Below are positions 10,303 to 22,286 of a stretch of DNA of 64,000 nucleotides, piece after piece. Position 1 is the stretch's first letter. Each line of letters begins with the position of its first letter. The position numbers were made by a program, and so were the translations under genes. Source of the DNA: Sphagnum compactum (Eukaryota > Bryophyta > Sphagnopsida > Sphagnales); assembly GCA_965153455.1 (NCBI GenBank), contig OZ234495.1:13636875-13700874 (forward strand). Direction: 5' to 3'. The notes under the pieces are model-generated. The model was not told the DNA's origin. It saw only the letters and a list, made by a program, of their open reading frames with translations, and did no database searches.

Positions 10303-12822
10303 CTACTCCTGGAAATCCCAAAGGACCACTCTTGGACTTTGAAGATCATAGTGATGACCAATGCGCATACCAGTGGCACCAGGATTTGCAGAAGTGGGTC
10401 CACTTAGAAAACTTGAGATTGAAGGTCCAGTACCAAAGCTAGTAAAAGGTCCAGCAGGTAAACTGGACACTAGTTGGGCTGGTGCAGTGATTGCACCAGT
10501 AGCAGCAGCAGCTGCACCAGGAGTGTAACAAGTTGGTGATAGTGGCTCCCGGAGGCTAAGATATGCACCTGGTAATTCTGAGCCTGGAGCATGAGATGCT
10601 TGCAAGGTGAAACCAGCTGCAGGATTACTGTTATTATACTGTGATCTGCTGGAGCTTAAGACATGATGGTGGTGATGATCCTGCCCAGGATGATCCATTA
10701 GATGAGGTCTTTTGAAATCCATGGAATGTGAGAAATGAGTGGTATCAGCTTCTGGGAAATTGAATGGTTGCAGCTGGCGCTTGATCTGCAGCAAGTTGGA
10801 TTCTGTGCTGAATCTGCTAGGCACATGTTTGCTGCTAGTGCATGAAGGAACTGCAAGTTCATCTAAAACTGCAGCAGTGGCACTGGTGGTGGTGGTGCAG
10901 CTGCTGGTACCAGTATTCATGAGTGTGCGCCAGCAAGGGAGAGTAGTGCTATCAGGCAAGAAATGCAGTGCAGGCCTCACCAGCTGCTGGTGCTGGGAGT
11001 TGCTTGATCTCCATGAGGTCCTGCCACTAGCTGCTGGCGAAAACTGTCTGCTAATTTCATGCATCTCTTTCATCACTGCACTGTCAGGATTGTCTGTGCA
11101 GCTGCTGCTTTGAGAACCCATTTCCAAAGGGTTCATCAGATTCTCCTTGCTGCTGGAAGCTGATGCTGCTGGGAGATGGAAGGTCCCGGCTGGAGTTGTG
11201 GGACAGCTTATAGCTGCATCTGCATGATGATGATCTATCAAATTCTGCTGTCTGCAGCTTGCGACTTCATCACAAGAAGGGTGGTGATGATCGGTGGCAG
11301 TACTGATAATAGCTGCTCGGAAGCAGCTGCCCTGCTGCTGCATGTTGTTCTTAGAGCTGCGAGAGGGACTAGAATTCATCAAGTTTTGCATAGTACTCCG
11401 AGAAGGGCTGCGGGAGTTGGACCTGGAGAGGTCGACAGCCGCGTCCTCCTCGCTGCAGGCGCTGTTGTCTGCATGTCCGGCCAAATTGCAGTTGGAGGTG
11501 GAAGTGATGGATCGGTCCCAAGAATGGAGATCCTCAGCTGCTTCATTTTGGATCAAACTGCTGTGTGCTATTGCGGATACATCACAATGATCTGCTGCTG
11601 CAGCTGCTGGCTGCCTGAGACTAGCAGGATCAGAACTCTGGACTAGATTGAAGTCCGTGACAGCACAAGAGATGGAGTCATATTTGGACTGTCCTCCAGG
11701 CGCAGAAGATGTCCGAGTGTAGTCCCGCACAGCCTTGCGCAGAAGGTTATCACTGAAACACCTGCGCGCTTCTTCCCCAGCTGTTACCATCATCTGTGTG
11801 ACCCAACCCACAAGAATGTACACTCGATTAGATAAAAGGGACAGACAATCTGATCAGCATGCAGCACTTCTGGAAGTAGGGTCAGGAAAAGACTTCAGAT
11901 CACAGGTTCCTTACCGGATTGCCTGCAGATCCATCCATGGTTCCTGCGATGTCGCGCAGAAGCTCGGAGATCGGTTTGTGTGTGACAGGGTCGATGCCCA
12001 TGTTACACAGCTTCTTTTTCAGCCGCGTGTTCCAGTGATTCTTGATGTCGTTATCGGTTCTCCCCGGCATCCTCGCAGCTATTAGAGACCATCTACAACA
12101 CAGGAAGAGGTCGACAATGATCACTCTAGAGCGCATCATCAGCCGTGACATAGCTAGCAAGGAATGGTGCTACTGGTCACTGGATCTAGCTGCTACTACT
12201 CGACCAGTAGCTGACCGTGGAATGTCTCGTATACACAACAACAAGGCGTGAACCTGCAGCGAATTTGGACAAATCTGATCATGAATGTTGACACCAGAGG
12301 TGAAAGAAAGCAAAGAACCTGCTGCCAAGTGAAGAATGCAGCTTCACAATCAGGTCTTCTTCATCAGGAGTGAAGCTACCATGGCGAATGTTAGGGCGCA
12401 AGTAGTTAGTCCACCTTAATCGACAGCTCTTTCCGCATCTCTGCAAGCCTGCACCAGCCGCCATATGACAGTTCCTCAGAGCTTTGTTCAGGGTTCAAGG
12501 AAAACAATCCCAGAACACGATTTGCATCAAGGTGGAGATAGGTTTAACAGGCGTGGACGCTTGTTTCCGCTAGTACCGAGCAAGACAGAGTCAGCAAGAG
12601 CTGAACTGCGCACTGTCGGAGGGACTAGGCAGGAAGAAGAAGAAGCTTCCGGATTCGCAAACAAACAACCAAGAAAGAAATGCAGTTGGTACCTGCTTTC
12701 CTGCCAACACTGCGCCAGTGCCCAGTACCATGTGCCGCGACGTAAGCCCGAAGCTTCTCATCTTCCTCGGTGGTCCAAGCTCCTCTTCGCAAATCATCAC
12801 CGGCTAACGCTAGTCTACTCAT
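10303..12822 (-). CDS. R2R3-MYB transcription factor, MYB80/MYB35-like
   Basis: Nuclear DNA-binding regulator. Modelled exons (minus): 12822-12693, 12448-12319, 12092-11915, 11793-10303, all with GT-AG introns in phase, giving 642 aa. The first two introns split Gly44 and Arg87, the standard R2R3-MYB positions, and exons 1 and 2 are each 130 bp. R2 is about 12-63 ([24 protein letters not shown]) and R3 about 64-114 ([27 protein letters not shown]). The following [15 protein letters not shown] is typical of the MYB35/MYB80 group, which controls tapetum and pollen development in Arabidopsis; a sporangium role here is inference. The usual MGRxPCC start is absent: the protein begins [14 protein letters not shown]. 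The bHLH-contact motif is broken (Ser82 where Leu is usual). The ~500-residue C-terminal part is Ser/Ala/His-rich, with a His run near 519-523 and the end VVLWDFQE. The third intron after R3 is unusual for R2R3 genes. Confidence 0.93.
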
Positions 12823-13010
12823 GGTTGGAGACTGATCTAAACCAACGTCTGCAGCTCCTACAAAGCTCTCGGAAATTGAAACTCCTGCTGAAGTACAGCA
12901 AGCGAACACCTCGACCTTCGGAAGAAAGAAGCAACACCACAAAATGCAAAGACTAGGGTCAGTTCCACACTGCGCCGACGACGTTCTTGTATCAACAGCA
13001 AAAGAACCAA

Positions 13011-13022
13011 GACTTATATATA
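13011..13022 (-). promoter_or_regulatory. Probable TATA box of the MYB gene
   Basis: TATATATAAGTC on the minus strand, about 190 bases upstream of the start codon. It would place transcription start near 12980 and give a 5' UTR of about 160 bases. This assumes no intron in the 5' UTR. Confidence 0.55.
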
Positions 13023-14357
13023 CGTCTATATATTCTGCAACTACAGAAGCAGCTTCTCATCTACAATGCCAGGCAGGGAATGCTATGCACACTTGGAAAT
13101 TGACTACTAGTAGTTTAGACAAAATTGTGGTGTCGACTCTTCATGTGCCAAACCAGCTTCTTCTCATGCATGCCGCGACAGTAATTGTTCGCACATAGAA
13201 TTCTACAAAGACCTAGTACTCATGTGTCCATCACTCTGCACACAGGCTGAAGTACTAGCTAGACTTATAAGTACACAATTCCGACTACTAGCTAGAAACC
13301 CACTCATCATGCGCTAGTCGTGTTCAGCTGGTTCCATCACCATCTGCACACTTTGAGCGCAATCATCTGACTGCAAAACATACAAAACCCAACCAGCTAG
13401 TCTACGTCTTGTATGAAACTAGCAGGCCATTACTGCAGTTCTTCAACGACCAATCTAAATTCACTCTATAACTCATCTACTACCTTATGTACATATCTGT
13501 ATCGAGCTTCAATGCAAGAAACGTCTGCACTCCCAAGGGCACCCAAGAACTTTACAGAAAGATTCAGCTTGAGTTGTTGCAAGCTAGGTGAGGCCGACCG
13601 ACACAATATATATTACGGTGCACACAGCTGCAGTACGCTGGAGGCGGTTGTCAGAACACCCAAGCTGGCTGGTACTTGTATTCCTCAACACTGAAGCAGC
13701 TGCAACATGCTGATATTGTTCAAGACTAGAAGATCATGATCAGCTAGTCTGAAGCTGAAGCGCACACTTATTATCCGACCACAGGAGCGAGCTGCTGAGC
13801 TGCTAGCTCAATATTCTCCACACCAGAATTCAAAACTCATGTCCATGAGTTGCAAGCAAGCAAGCAAAGCTCATTCTAAGCTGCGCAGCGCTGAAGGAGA
13901 AACAGCTCCATGTATCCGATTTGCAACAACACAAACCAAAATATATTACTTCCCGCAGCAGCTCCAGTATCAATAGAGTCGGAGGTACTCTCGCAGTTGT
14001 CGAAACCTGCCTGCGCGATACTACTGCTGCTGCTGCAAGGACCTGCGACTAGAGATAGTACCTGCACTTTCTCTCTCGAGACGAAGTAGAAAAAGAAGAA
14101 GAAGAAGAAGGGGAAGAAGACAAGCCCAGGAAAGAGACAGGGAAGTACGGTGCGCACACACACCACACACAGACACACACACAAAGGAACTGCGTAGCGA
14201 AGCGCCTGCTGTGTTTGTTGTGTTCATTCTTGGAAGGATGATTAATACCCAGCCTCCTGGATGAATACCAGACTTCTTAACCCCCTAGTTCCTGCATCCA
14301 CAAATATCATATTTGTAATTTATTGAAGTTGTGGAAATCTCACAGGGGTTTTCAGTC
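13023..14357. other. MYB upstream region with microsatellites
   Basis: No gene. It holds (GAA)n at 14093-14112 and (CA)n at about 14155-14182. Apparent minus-strand frames (13876-14227) are low-complexity products of these repeats. The first several hundred bases are the likely MYB promoter. Confidence 0.5.
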
Positions 14358-14628
14358 CAGTGTGTTTTTTTTTTTTCCCCCAATTTTTGTGTTGTTGTGC
14401 AAGTGGCAATCATCCATACAAATATTTAGCCAAATTTGGTGATGTTCAAAAATATGAAAGTAAACAAATCTGAAGCATCCTTTCATGTTGTAGGCAGTTG
14501 TGGTGATTTTTTTTAAAGTATTTTTTTGGAGATTTTTATTTTGAGAAAACAGGAAACTTGCATAAGTAGGTTTTTTTTTTAAAAACACTTCTCAAAATGG
14601 CGAAAATTTGCCACCAAAAAAATCACTG
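14358..14628. mobile_element. hAT-type MITE (CAGTG-T-run subtype)
   Basis: Begins CAGTGTG plus a T run and ends CCAAAAAAATCACTG, so the terminal 5 bp are perfect inverted repeats and similarity extends inward to the AATTTT(C)G block. Flanking 8-mers TTTCAGTC and GTTCTGTC match at 6 of 8, read as a decayed target-site duplication. No coding capacity. Confidence 0.6.
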
Positions 14629-14897
14629 GTTCTGTCTCGTACGGGCATTTTATTTTACGCTGCTTCACACAAATGAACACACACTCACTCAAATCTAATG
14701 GCCGAGAATCCAAATAGTAGGCCAAAGAAGCATCTGGCTTAGTTCAAAAGCCACTGTAAACAAGCTTCTCATCAACATGGTAGGGGCTCACCCATAAGAG
14801 CATCTCCACCCATACCCCTAATTGGGCCTCTATCATTGTTTTCCACTTCCCAGATGCAGTGTATAATTATTATTCCCCAGTGTTGTGCCCTATAGAC

Positions 14898-15250
14898 CAG
14901 TGTTGTGTAAATCTTTGAATTTCCAAAGAACCGCTGGTTTGGGGAATTTTAAAAAATCAGAATCAAAGAACTGGCTGGTTCTGGGTATTTAAAAAAATAA
15001 GAAACAAAGAACCACTCGGATACAGTTATTTCATAATCCTCAAAGAACTGACTGTTTTCATGGCTTTTCCAGGTTCTTTGACTTTTAAATTTTGTGCGAA
15101 GTCGGTTCTGGGGGGCAGGTGTTACAATAATATTATTTGCCAGTTCACTTCCAGACGCCGAGGGTTTCAGAACATACAGTTATATATCTATATGACCGGT
15201 CTGATAACCAGCAAAGAGCCCATGCTGCCTCAAAGAGCCCACCAACACTG
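14898..15250. mobile_element. hAT-type MITE (CAGTGTTG subtype)
   Basis: Left end CAGTGTTG, right end CAACACTG: eight perfect terminal inverted bases. A further TCTTTGA sits at positions 15-21 from both ends. Flanks CTATAGAC (14890-14897) and ATATAAAC (15251-15258) match at 6 of 8. The interior is rich in variants of AAAGAACC(R)CTGG. No gene. Confidence 0.65.
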
Positions 15251-16347
15251 ATATAAACATGAAAAGTGAACAATTAAAATAAGAAACGTTCGGTGAAGTT
15301 CTTAAAAGATGAAACTCAGAATTCATAGTAACACCTGCTGAACATTCCTCAAAATGTGGGAACTAAATGAAAACCACATCATTCCATGGCTCTCCCCATT
15401 TTGTGAGAGCTAACAAAATCAAAGTAGGTGGGTACACAGTTCTTTTTGTGGCAAAGTGATGAATTTTTTTTTTGAATTGTTGGGAGACTTTCTTTTTCTA
15501 GTGTAAATTCGAATAATTTTGCTACAAGTTTTAAAAATTGCCAAACTTTGGAAACCACAAAATTAAAGTTATTTATTAGAAAACCCTCTGTTTGCGTTTC
15601 TCAAGTTGCAGGTGTTGCAATTACATGACTAGCTTAGCACTTGAGATTGGGGGCAGGTATGGCATGAACTACAAACCCCTGGTTGACTATGTGGAAGTAT
15701 GATATGACCCCCCTGATTATTGACTATGGTAGTTGGGTTGGTTGTCTCCCAAGCTTGTTTTGGTAGGGAGTTTTGCGAAAGCTCTCTCTCTCTCTCAATG
15801 TAGTGCCTGACTAAATATCATTCCAAATTCATTGCCTCCAGAGTCCACACACCCTTCGATGGTTGAACCAGCCCCTCAAAAAGTGCTGGTAGCTGGTTCA
15901 CGAACACCAGCCCTCTGAATAATAATAATATAGTGTGGTGCAAAAGATTCTATAACAATGTAACAAAACTTAAAAGTGACTGCTATAAAGCAAGAGAAAC
16001 AGATGCATGTACACATCTCAGAGCCCACATTTTGGCCCCACACAAGGGTTTTATCATGTGTTTGATTTGAAAGCTGTTGTGGTTGACAAGGTTGACCCAT
16101 GAACTATATGGGTTTTCAAACCTGGAGGTGATGGGTGTGTGGGAGAGGCCAAAGCCGTTGGATATCAATGGATTAACCTGGAGACTGGCTCTAAATCATG
16201 CGATCATTCCTCAGGTCTTGGGACAGGCCCCCCAGGCTTATCTTCAGAATGAAATTATCAGGCCCTAAACTTCTCACTGTTTTCCATCTGCCTAGCATTG
16301 AAGACAAGCTTCTGAGTCAATCTGTTAATTAGGTTCCAAGTTCCAAC
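15251..16347. other. Intergenic, no supported gene
   Basis: Contains a short (CT)n at 15780-15797. Nothing else recognisable. Confidence 0.4.
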
Positions 16348-16732
16348 CAGTGTTGGGCGGTTGCTGCTTTCTTAAAGAAACTACTGGCAGCTAAAGCTAA
16401 AGCTGGTAGGGTATATGGAGCTTTGACTGGCAGTTCTCAGGGAATTAAAGAACCGGTTCTGAACCTTGACTGACAGTTCAGAAAACTTACATTAGAACTG
16501 GTTTCGACCCTCAACCGGGGTTTTAAAAATCAGAGAACCAGGTCAAGGCACCTACCCTAACCGCTGGTTTTGTTTTCCAGTTCTTTCACAACACTCTGTC
16601 AGTTCTTGGAAATTTTTTAAAATCCCCAGACTGGAGGTTCTGTTGATTTTGAAAATTTTCAGAAAATCAGAACTAGATATTCACTGAAACCAGAGGTTAT
16701 TAACAAAATCATCAAAGGACCACACAACACTC
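16348..16732. mobile_element. hAT-type MITE (CAGTGTTG subtype)
   Basis: Left end CAGTGTTGGGCGGT and right end complementary to GAGTGTTGTGTGGT (11 of 14 identical). Flanks GTTCCAAC (16340-16347) and GTTTCGAC (16733-16740) match at 6 of 8, both differences being transitions. The interior contains GAACC/GGTTC words like those in the 14898 element. No coding capacity. Confidence 0.6.
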
Positions 16733-18044
16733 GTTTCGACTTCCCTCTCCATTTAGCAGCCTTGTGGTTGATTCATGAGAACCCAAAGACCCTAAAATGG
16801 AATGGATGCTATTTAGTGTCCATTACACGCCCAAAATATGCATAACTACAGGCCCAAATGTGTCTGGGCAGCACTTGTGTCTGGGCAGCACCAAGTTGCG
16901 TCTCGGCTTCACCAGACCCATCTTAATTGGGCAGTTGGGTAGACAGGGGGAAAAGAAAAGCAGCAGTACTTTTGTACTGCCTGCATTTAGGACCCTTGGC
17001 TGATTTATTGTCTTCCCACAAGTTGCAATGTCGGGTTTAGGGCACTTTACAAATAACTCTACTAATTTGGTGTTGGGTTTAGGAATTTACGAATAATCCC
17101 CAAATGTCAGGGCAGACCAATTTGGTCCACTTTTCAATGTAAAATGGCTTTGGGGGACGTTTAGGGGTTAAGTGGTAGATGAGGAATCATCTGGAGCTCC
17201 TGTTTGAACAGATGAATCACAGTTGTTCAAGTGGGAAATATGCAATGTACGTAGAGAAGTAGAAACAGATCCTTAATTGCATATGGGGGCACTAACTAAA
17301 TCTTATGATGCAGGAGGTGAGTGTCGAGGGAGGGAGGAAGGGAGGGAGAGAGCCAGGGGGGGTGGGCTCGTAATACAAGGGAGTCAGACTGAAATGGGAG
17401 CCAGGAGCTGCGAGCCTAATCATGAACAGTTTGTGCGAACAGCTGCTTAAACCTCCCTACCGTGACCCCATTATGCAAGACCACGTCCCAATGATCTGAC
17501 AACAAGTTTTGTTGTTGTTGTTGTTGTTGTAGCACTTATTAATGACTCTTCCCCCAACCCAAATTGCTTGCTCCCTCATAATTGGTAGAATTAGAAGCTG
17601 CTACTAGCCATGATATCTATCATTAAGTAAATTCATGAGCACATTTCTCAACCACAACCAAACACAAACCAAAAGAAAAAACAAATAAGAAGAAGAAGAA
17701 GAAGAAGCAGGAGGACCAATAACTCGCTCTCTAATTTCTCTAGCTAGCTCAACATCTCAGTTAAAGTTACCCCAAACAACAGTTAAGTAAAAGAAAGGGC
17801 AGGAGCTGCCTGACATTACCCTGAATGCATGAGATCAGAGTGTAACAGACATGCATTTAATGTTAAGTTGAGGTGAGCTCTTCTGACAAATTCACATTGG
17901 AAAACTACATTAATTATCATCAGGTAGTCAGGTTCCAAAGTTTGAGGCAAATTTTTCATCAAATGTTCAAGTAGCTGGCTTTTATGCTCACACTCTTCCA
18001 GCAGGCCCCCCAGCTCCTCTAAAATGTTTGGAGTGAGTTAGGGG
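16733..18044. other. Intergenic with microsatellites
   Basis: A short 16-17-bp direct repeat (TGTCTGGGCAGCAC twice) lies at 16860-16892, a GGGA-rich run at 17320-17350, (TTG)n at 17504-17530 and (GAA)n at 17689-17706. No gene supported; the 68-codon frame at 16797-17003 has no recognised domain. Confidence 0.45.
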
Positions 18045-18633
18045 CAGTGTTTTTTTTTTTTTTTTTTTTTGCAAATTTGTGAAGTAGGTGGGTTGGTGAT
18101 CATGCACCAGAAGACTTAGCCAAATATGGCTAAAGGTCAGGTGAGGAAGTAGAAACATTTAGGATTCGTCTTATAATTTGGCTACTTGTTGGAACCTATT
18201 TTTAAAATATGGTTTCTTTAGATTTTTTTTCTCCTAGTAATATGGTGACTTGGGGTCATTTTTTAACCCAAAAAAAAAAACCCCCCCTTTGTATCTTTTG
18301 CACCTTCCTTTTTTTTCCTTGTCAGGTTGCAAAAATTCACCCCAAAAAAACACTCCAACTTAGGAAACTTTCCCAACATTTCAACCTGTTTAATTAACTG
18401 TGATAATTCTTCGTAGTCACAGTTATAGTAAAAGGGAGAACCAGCGTTCTTTATGGTGCGAAATTCTGTCAAAATGTGAAAAATAAAAAAATAAAAACCA
18501 AACAGTCTATCAGAATATTCTCATTTTTTATTTTAATTTTTTTCAAATTTCAGAAAACGAATTGGAAAACTTTTCCGCACATTTGGACTCTGATTTTAGT
18601 TTGGTAGCACTTTTATAACTGATTTTTATCACT
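18045..18633. mobile_element. Composite of two hAT-type MITE relatives
   Basis: A first unit runs from CAGTG plus a long T run (18045) to AAAAAAACACTC (18355). It carries the palindrome TAGCCAAATATGGCTA and TIR-like blocks. A second unit, about 18442-18633, is a diverged reverse-oriented copy of the element at 20595-20809: shared blocks on its complement include GTGCTACCAAACTAAAAT and AGAGTCCAAATGTG. No convincing target duplication was found for either, so the boundaries are approximate. Confidence 0.5.
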
Positions 18634-19773
18634 ATTTAAACAGGTTCTAAAAACCTGTCACCGTCTAATGCTAAATCCCTCTTGGGATGCTAGCCGATGA
18701 TGCAACATTAGAAAATTGAAAAAAATAAATCACTCGGGACAATACCATTTAAAGCTTTCACATTGGTAACATTTGTTTTTGTTCTTGCTGCACAACCCTA
18801 ATTTCATAAGACCCGTGTAAAAGTCTCTATATATATCTGTTAGTTTAGAATTAACACAACCAAATATGCAAATCAGATTGTAGATCTTGATCCCAGCTCC
18901 CAGTTAAACCTGCTCAAGTTAACATATTATTTTGCTCTATACTTATAACTTTGCAAAAGATATTTAAATTTAGGTTTTAGAGGGCTTAACAAATTTCATT
19001 GTAACAATTAACATTTTTTCTTTGTCATTCTCTTGTGAGTAGAAAGAAGGTTTCAGTTGCTCAAGGCTATAATTATGTGGGGTCACATATAGGGTGGCCA
19101 TGGATCTAAAGTCACTGTACCCCTGCTCCCAACTAGCATACCCAGTAGCTTCACGGCTATATATTAAATATCATCACAACCTCGTATCCTTGTATAATTT
19201 CTAAGTTCTTCATAAGTGGGCCAATTAGAAGTGAAATGTGTTTCATCTTTTTGCTTTTGAGAACCACCAATTAGAGATCAACAACCATTCATTTCTACAC
19301 TAACATTACTCCAGAATGTGCTTGTTTCCAATTGTAATGAATGGATAGCTCCTTGCAAAACTTCATGATTTATAATGTACACTCACTTATTTCAGTCTTA
19401 TTAGAATCACAAGAAAAATGCATAGTGAAAATGAAATTAGCTATCAAAATGATACTGTCACATTCTGCGATGACATAGATTTTTTATCATTTTTTAAATA
19501 ATGAGATTATCATTTGGTTTAATTTTATTTTTGTTATTTTTCATTTGGTTCATCGAAAGAGGGATGCATGGCATTTTATTTTACCTCCATACAAGTGAGC
19601 AAGAATGTTTTTTTTGGTATACTTTAGGTACAGGCTGGTACCCATTGAAAGTATCATCTAATGTTAGTTATTTCATTGTTCTTTGATGGCTTTTCAGATG
19701 TTTCAAATGAATGTATATTTGCTCTTTTTTACATGAAAAATGTTTTAAATCTGTATTCATAAATGGCTGTCAC
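18634..19773. other. Intergenic, A+T-rich, no gene seen
   Basis: No open frame with a recognisable domain and no clear repeat structure. Confidence 0.4.
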
Positions 19774-20209
19774 CAGTGTTGTGTGCATATGCACATATTG
19801 GTAAACTAAATTATCAACTCGGGTATTGCTTTGATATTTAGGAGCTTGCTTTGTAGTGCACACTTGAGTCTTGGGTATTTCTCACTAGGGTTAGATGATT
19901 AGTAATGAATAACAAGCAATGACGGAGGGGGTGGAGCTCCAAAGTGTTATACCCTGAGTAATGAGGAAGCTAATGGTGATTCAGCATGTTGAGAAGTTAG
20001 ACATTTAACGTGTTGGCCATGTTTAAAGTTCGGATTTTAAAAATTGTCATGAAGACATATTAGGACCCCAGTTAATATACCTTAGGTATCAAGTTTTAAA
20101 AACTAAGACTGATATCAGATTTAAACCTACTTTGATTATATACCTGGACTATACTAGACATACCAGGACCAATCTGGTATGTGTAAATTCCAATAGTCAC
20201 ACAACACTA
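19774..20209. mobile_element. hAT-type MITE (CAGTGTTG subtype)
   Basis: Left end CAGTGTTGTGTG; right end is the complement of TAGTGTTGTGTG (11 of 12 identical). Flanks GCTGTCAC (19766-19773) and GTTGTCAC (20210-20217) match at 7 of 8, a good 8-bp target-site duplication. The 436-bp interior is non-coding. Confidence 0.75.
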
Positions 20210-20594
20210 GTTGTCACTCTGTTGTAACTTCCATCTTCCTTGTTGGCTATGACCTCTTTCTAATAACACTGCAAAGAGAGCCTCAGTTAAGTTTCCTTTA
20301 GGATACTACCATTTCTACCGATTCTACAGGAGAGAGGCTTTCAAAGTAATTGACATTCAAATTTTATGTGGTGGGTAGGATGAGGGCCTTACTGATCATA
20401 AAGCACGGGAAGAAATGGAAAACAAGAAGAAACAACAGGACAAAACCTTACATTTTGTATGGATGGACATTTTAAAACATAAGATTCCTCCTTGAAAAGG
20501 TAAGATGTTTTCTCGCCATTCCAATACTAGCTTTAAATAGCATGTGAGTGATATCTGAAATAAAATTCACATATTGTGGAAGAACCCTAGGGAT

Positions 20595-20809
20595 CAGTGA
20601 TTTTTTTTTCAATTAACAAATTTGCAGCTCTAAAATCTAAACAGTAAAAATACTAGTTTAAAAATGCTACCAAACTAAAATAGAGTCCAAATGTGGTGAA
20701 AATTTTCCAAATTTTGATGATTTTTCCAAAACAGAATATGAATATTGTAACAAAATATTCTCTTTCTTACTTTTCACATTTGGCAAAATTTAGCACCAAA
20801 ATTTTTTTG
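20595..20809. mobile_element. hAT-type MITE, degenerate right end
   Basis: Begins CAGTGATTTTTTTTT. The right end has lost its CACTG but keeps the GGCAAAATTT-GCACCAAAA block seen at other ends. Flanks CTAGGGAT (20587-20594) and TTGGGGAT (20810-20817) match at 6 of 8. Homologous in reverse to 18442-18633. Confidence 0.5.
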
Positions 20810-20817
20810 TTGGGGAT

Positions 20818-21700
20818 AGGCAAAAAGTGAATGTACAATGAACTTCATATGAGAACCAATACTGAACTAACAACGGAGGGCTTATAATACTAAATGCCCA
20901 TTCTTTTAATGCATTTGAATTAACTTCTAGAGATTGAAGCCTATTAGAGTAATTTTCTCCAACAATAATAATTTGTATTCATAATAACAACAGTGACCTA
21001 GAGTTAGGCTCCCTTTACACTAGAGCTTAAAAGACTATGACCATCAAAATAGAAAATCCACAATTAGAAAAAAAGGATTGTCATAGTATAAATTCACTTT
21101 GCACAAAGCTTGAATGTCTAAGGCACCAAGGAAATGGAGATGGATGAAAATTTGACATGGAATCTTAAGTGGCAACTTATGGATAGTGTTTCACTGTCTA
21201 ACAAACTTCATGCCAAGCCCAACTCACATATTTGAGTGGGCCTATTGCAAAATTTGTTCGACCATGAGCTTAAAAACACATGATTGATTCAAAATGTTAC
21301 TCCTTTTTTCACTTTGTTAAAATATTCACCCATAGTTCTACCCCTACCATTAGCCTAGACCAAAAATGACAAAGAACATTGTAATCAAGAAGGTGAGGTA
21401 GCAGACACCAAGGGCCTAGGTTTTTTTCTTTTAAGGAGGGTGGGGGTACTAGATTTTTGTTCTTCCTATTGTGTTCCCGCAAAGTTCGTGCCGCGTTTCC
21501 ATCAAGTTCCCCCTGAATTTTCAACATGTTCCCAATAGCTCCTCACTTTATCTCATAGCCTTAAGTTCAATCTTGAAAACCTATATATCCAAGTTACAAC
21601 ATATCTATTTGGGATTGTGCAATGCTTGATTATTATTATTATTATAATGGGCCAAACAAATATGCCCATCACATTTATTTAAATTTAAAAAGAAAAAAAA
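20818..21700. other. Intergenic, includes dispersed repeat
   Basis: About 21440-21600 resembles 49800-49980: TTTTCAANNTGTTCCCAATAG, then CTCCTCA/CACCTCA, then a TATxTAAGTT-like tail, in the same order. No gene. (ATT)n at 21630-21645. Confidence 0.45.
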
Positions 21701-21701
21701 A

Positions 21702-21737
21702 TTCCTGTTGGGGATTGGAATGGATCCCCAACAGGAA
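21702..21737. repeat. Perfect 14-bp hairpin
   Basis: TTCCTGTTGGGGAT and its exact complement are separated by an 8-base loop (TGGAATGG). It follows an A-rich stretch. Not adjacent to any gene, so a terminator role is not implied. Confidence 0.7.
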
Positions 21738-22286
21738 GATCCGTATGACAGGCTGAGAGAGAGAGAGACAAACCTTGAGTGACTTTCTTGTCAGGATCCC
21801 AATGGGTGAATGAGAGAGAGTCATCAAAGAAACCAGTCATCACACCACTTGGATGCCAGACTTCGGGTCATTCTTCTAGACTTGTTACTTTACTTTTTCA
21901 TGAGCAGATAACTGGCCTATTTATGGAATTTTGGTTCTTATTTGCTTCTAGAATCCTGAAATAACTAGTGAAGATCTGCCTGATACTAAAAGTGTACAAC
22001 CTGAGTTATGAAGGTGTGCCTTGGTGAGCAATAGCTAGGGCTGAATAGTACTACAGCCTGCGGATATTTGTGTACACTCATATTTGACTATGAAACGCAA
22101 AAACTAGCGTTAAGCCAAAAAAAGGTTGGCAAGATGTGCATGAGATTATTTTTGTTTAATTCGACTTATGGGGCTACCTGATCAATTCAGCCACATCCTG
22201 TTCTCATGCACAGCTGATGCCTTCCAAACACCAATGCCACTGCATATTAGGAAACTAGCCCGTGCCGAAGCATATACAGTAACCAG
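21738..22286. other. Intergenic, no gene seen
   Basis: A short (GA)n lies at 21755-21768. Nothing else recognised. Confidence 0.4.

Noticed and set aside
10739-11646. Plus-strand open frames of 98-156 codons overlapping the MYB last exon
   Set aside because: They are antisense to a well-supported coding exon and reflect its GCA/GCT/CAG-rich composition; no domain is visible.
13876-14227. Minus-strand frames rich in Phe, Val and Cys
   Set aside because: They translate (GAA)n and (CA)n microsatellites and are not proteins.
14801-14830. AAGAGCATCTCCACC, similar to a common plant MITE end
   Set aside because: No complementary end or target duplication could be found nearby.
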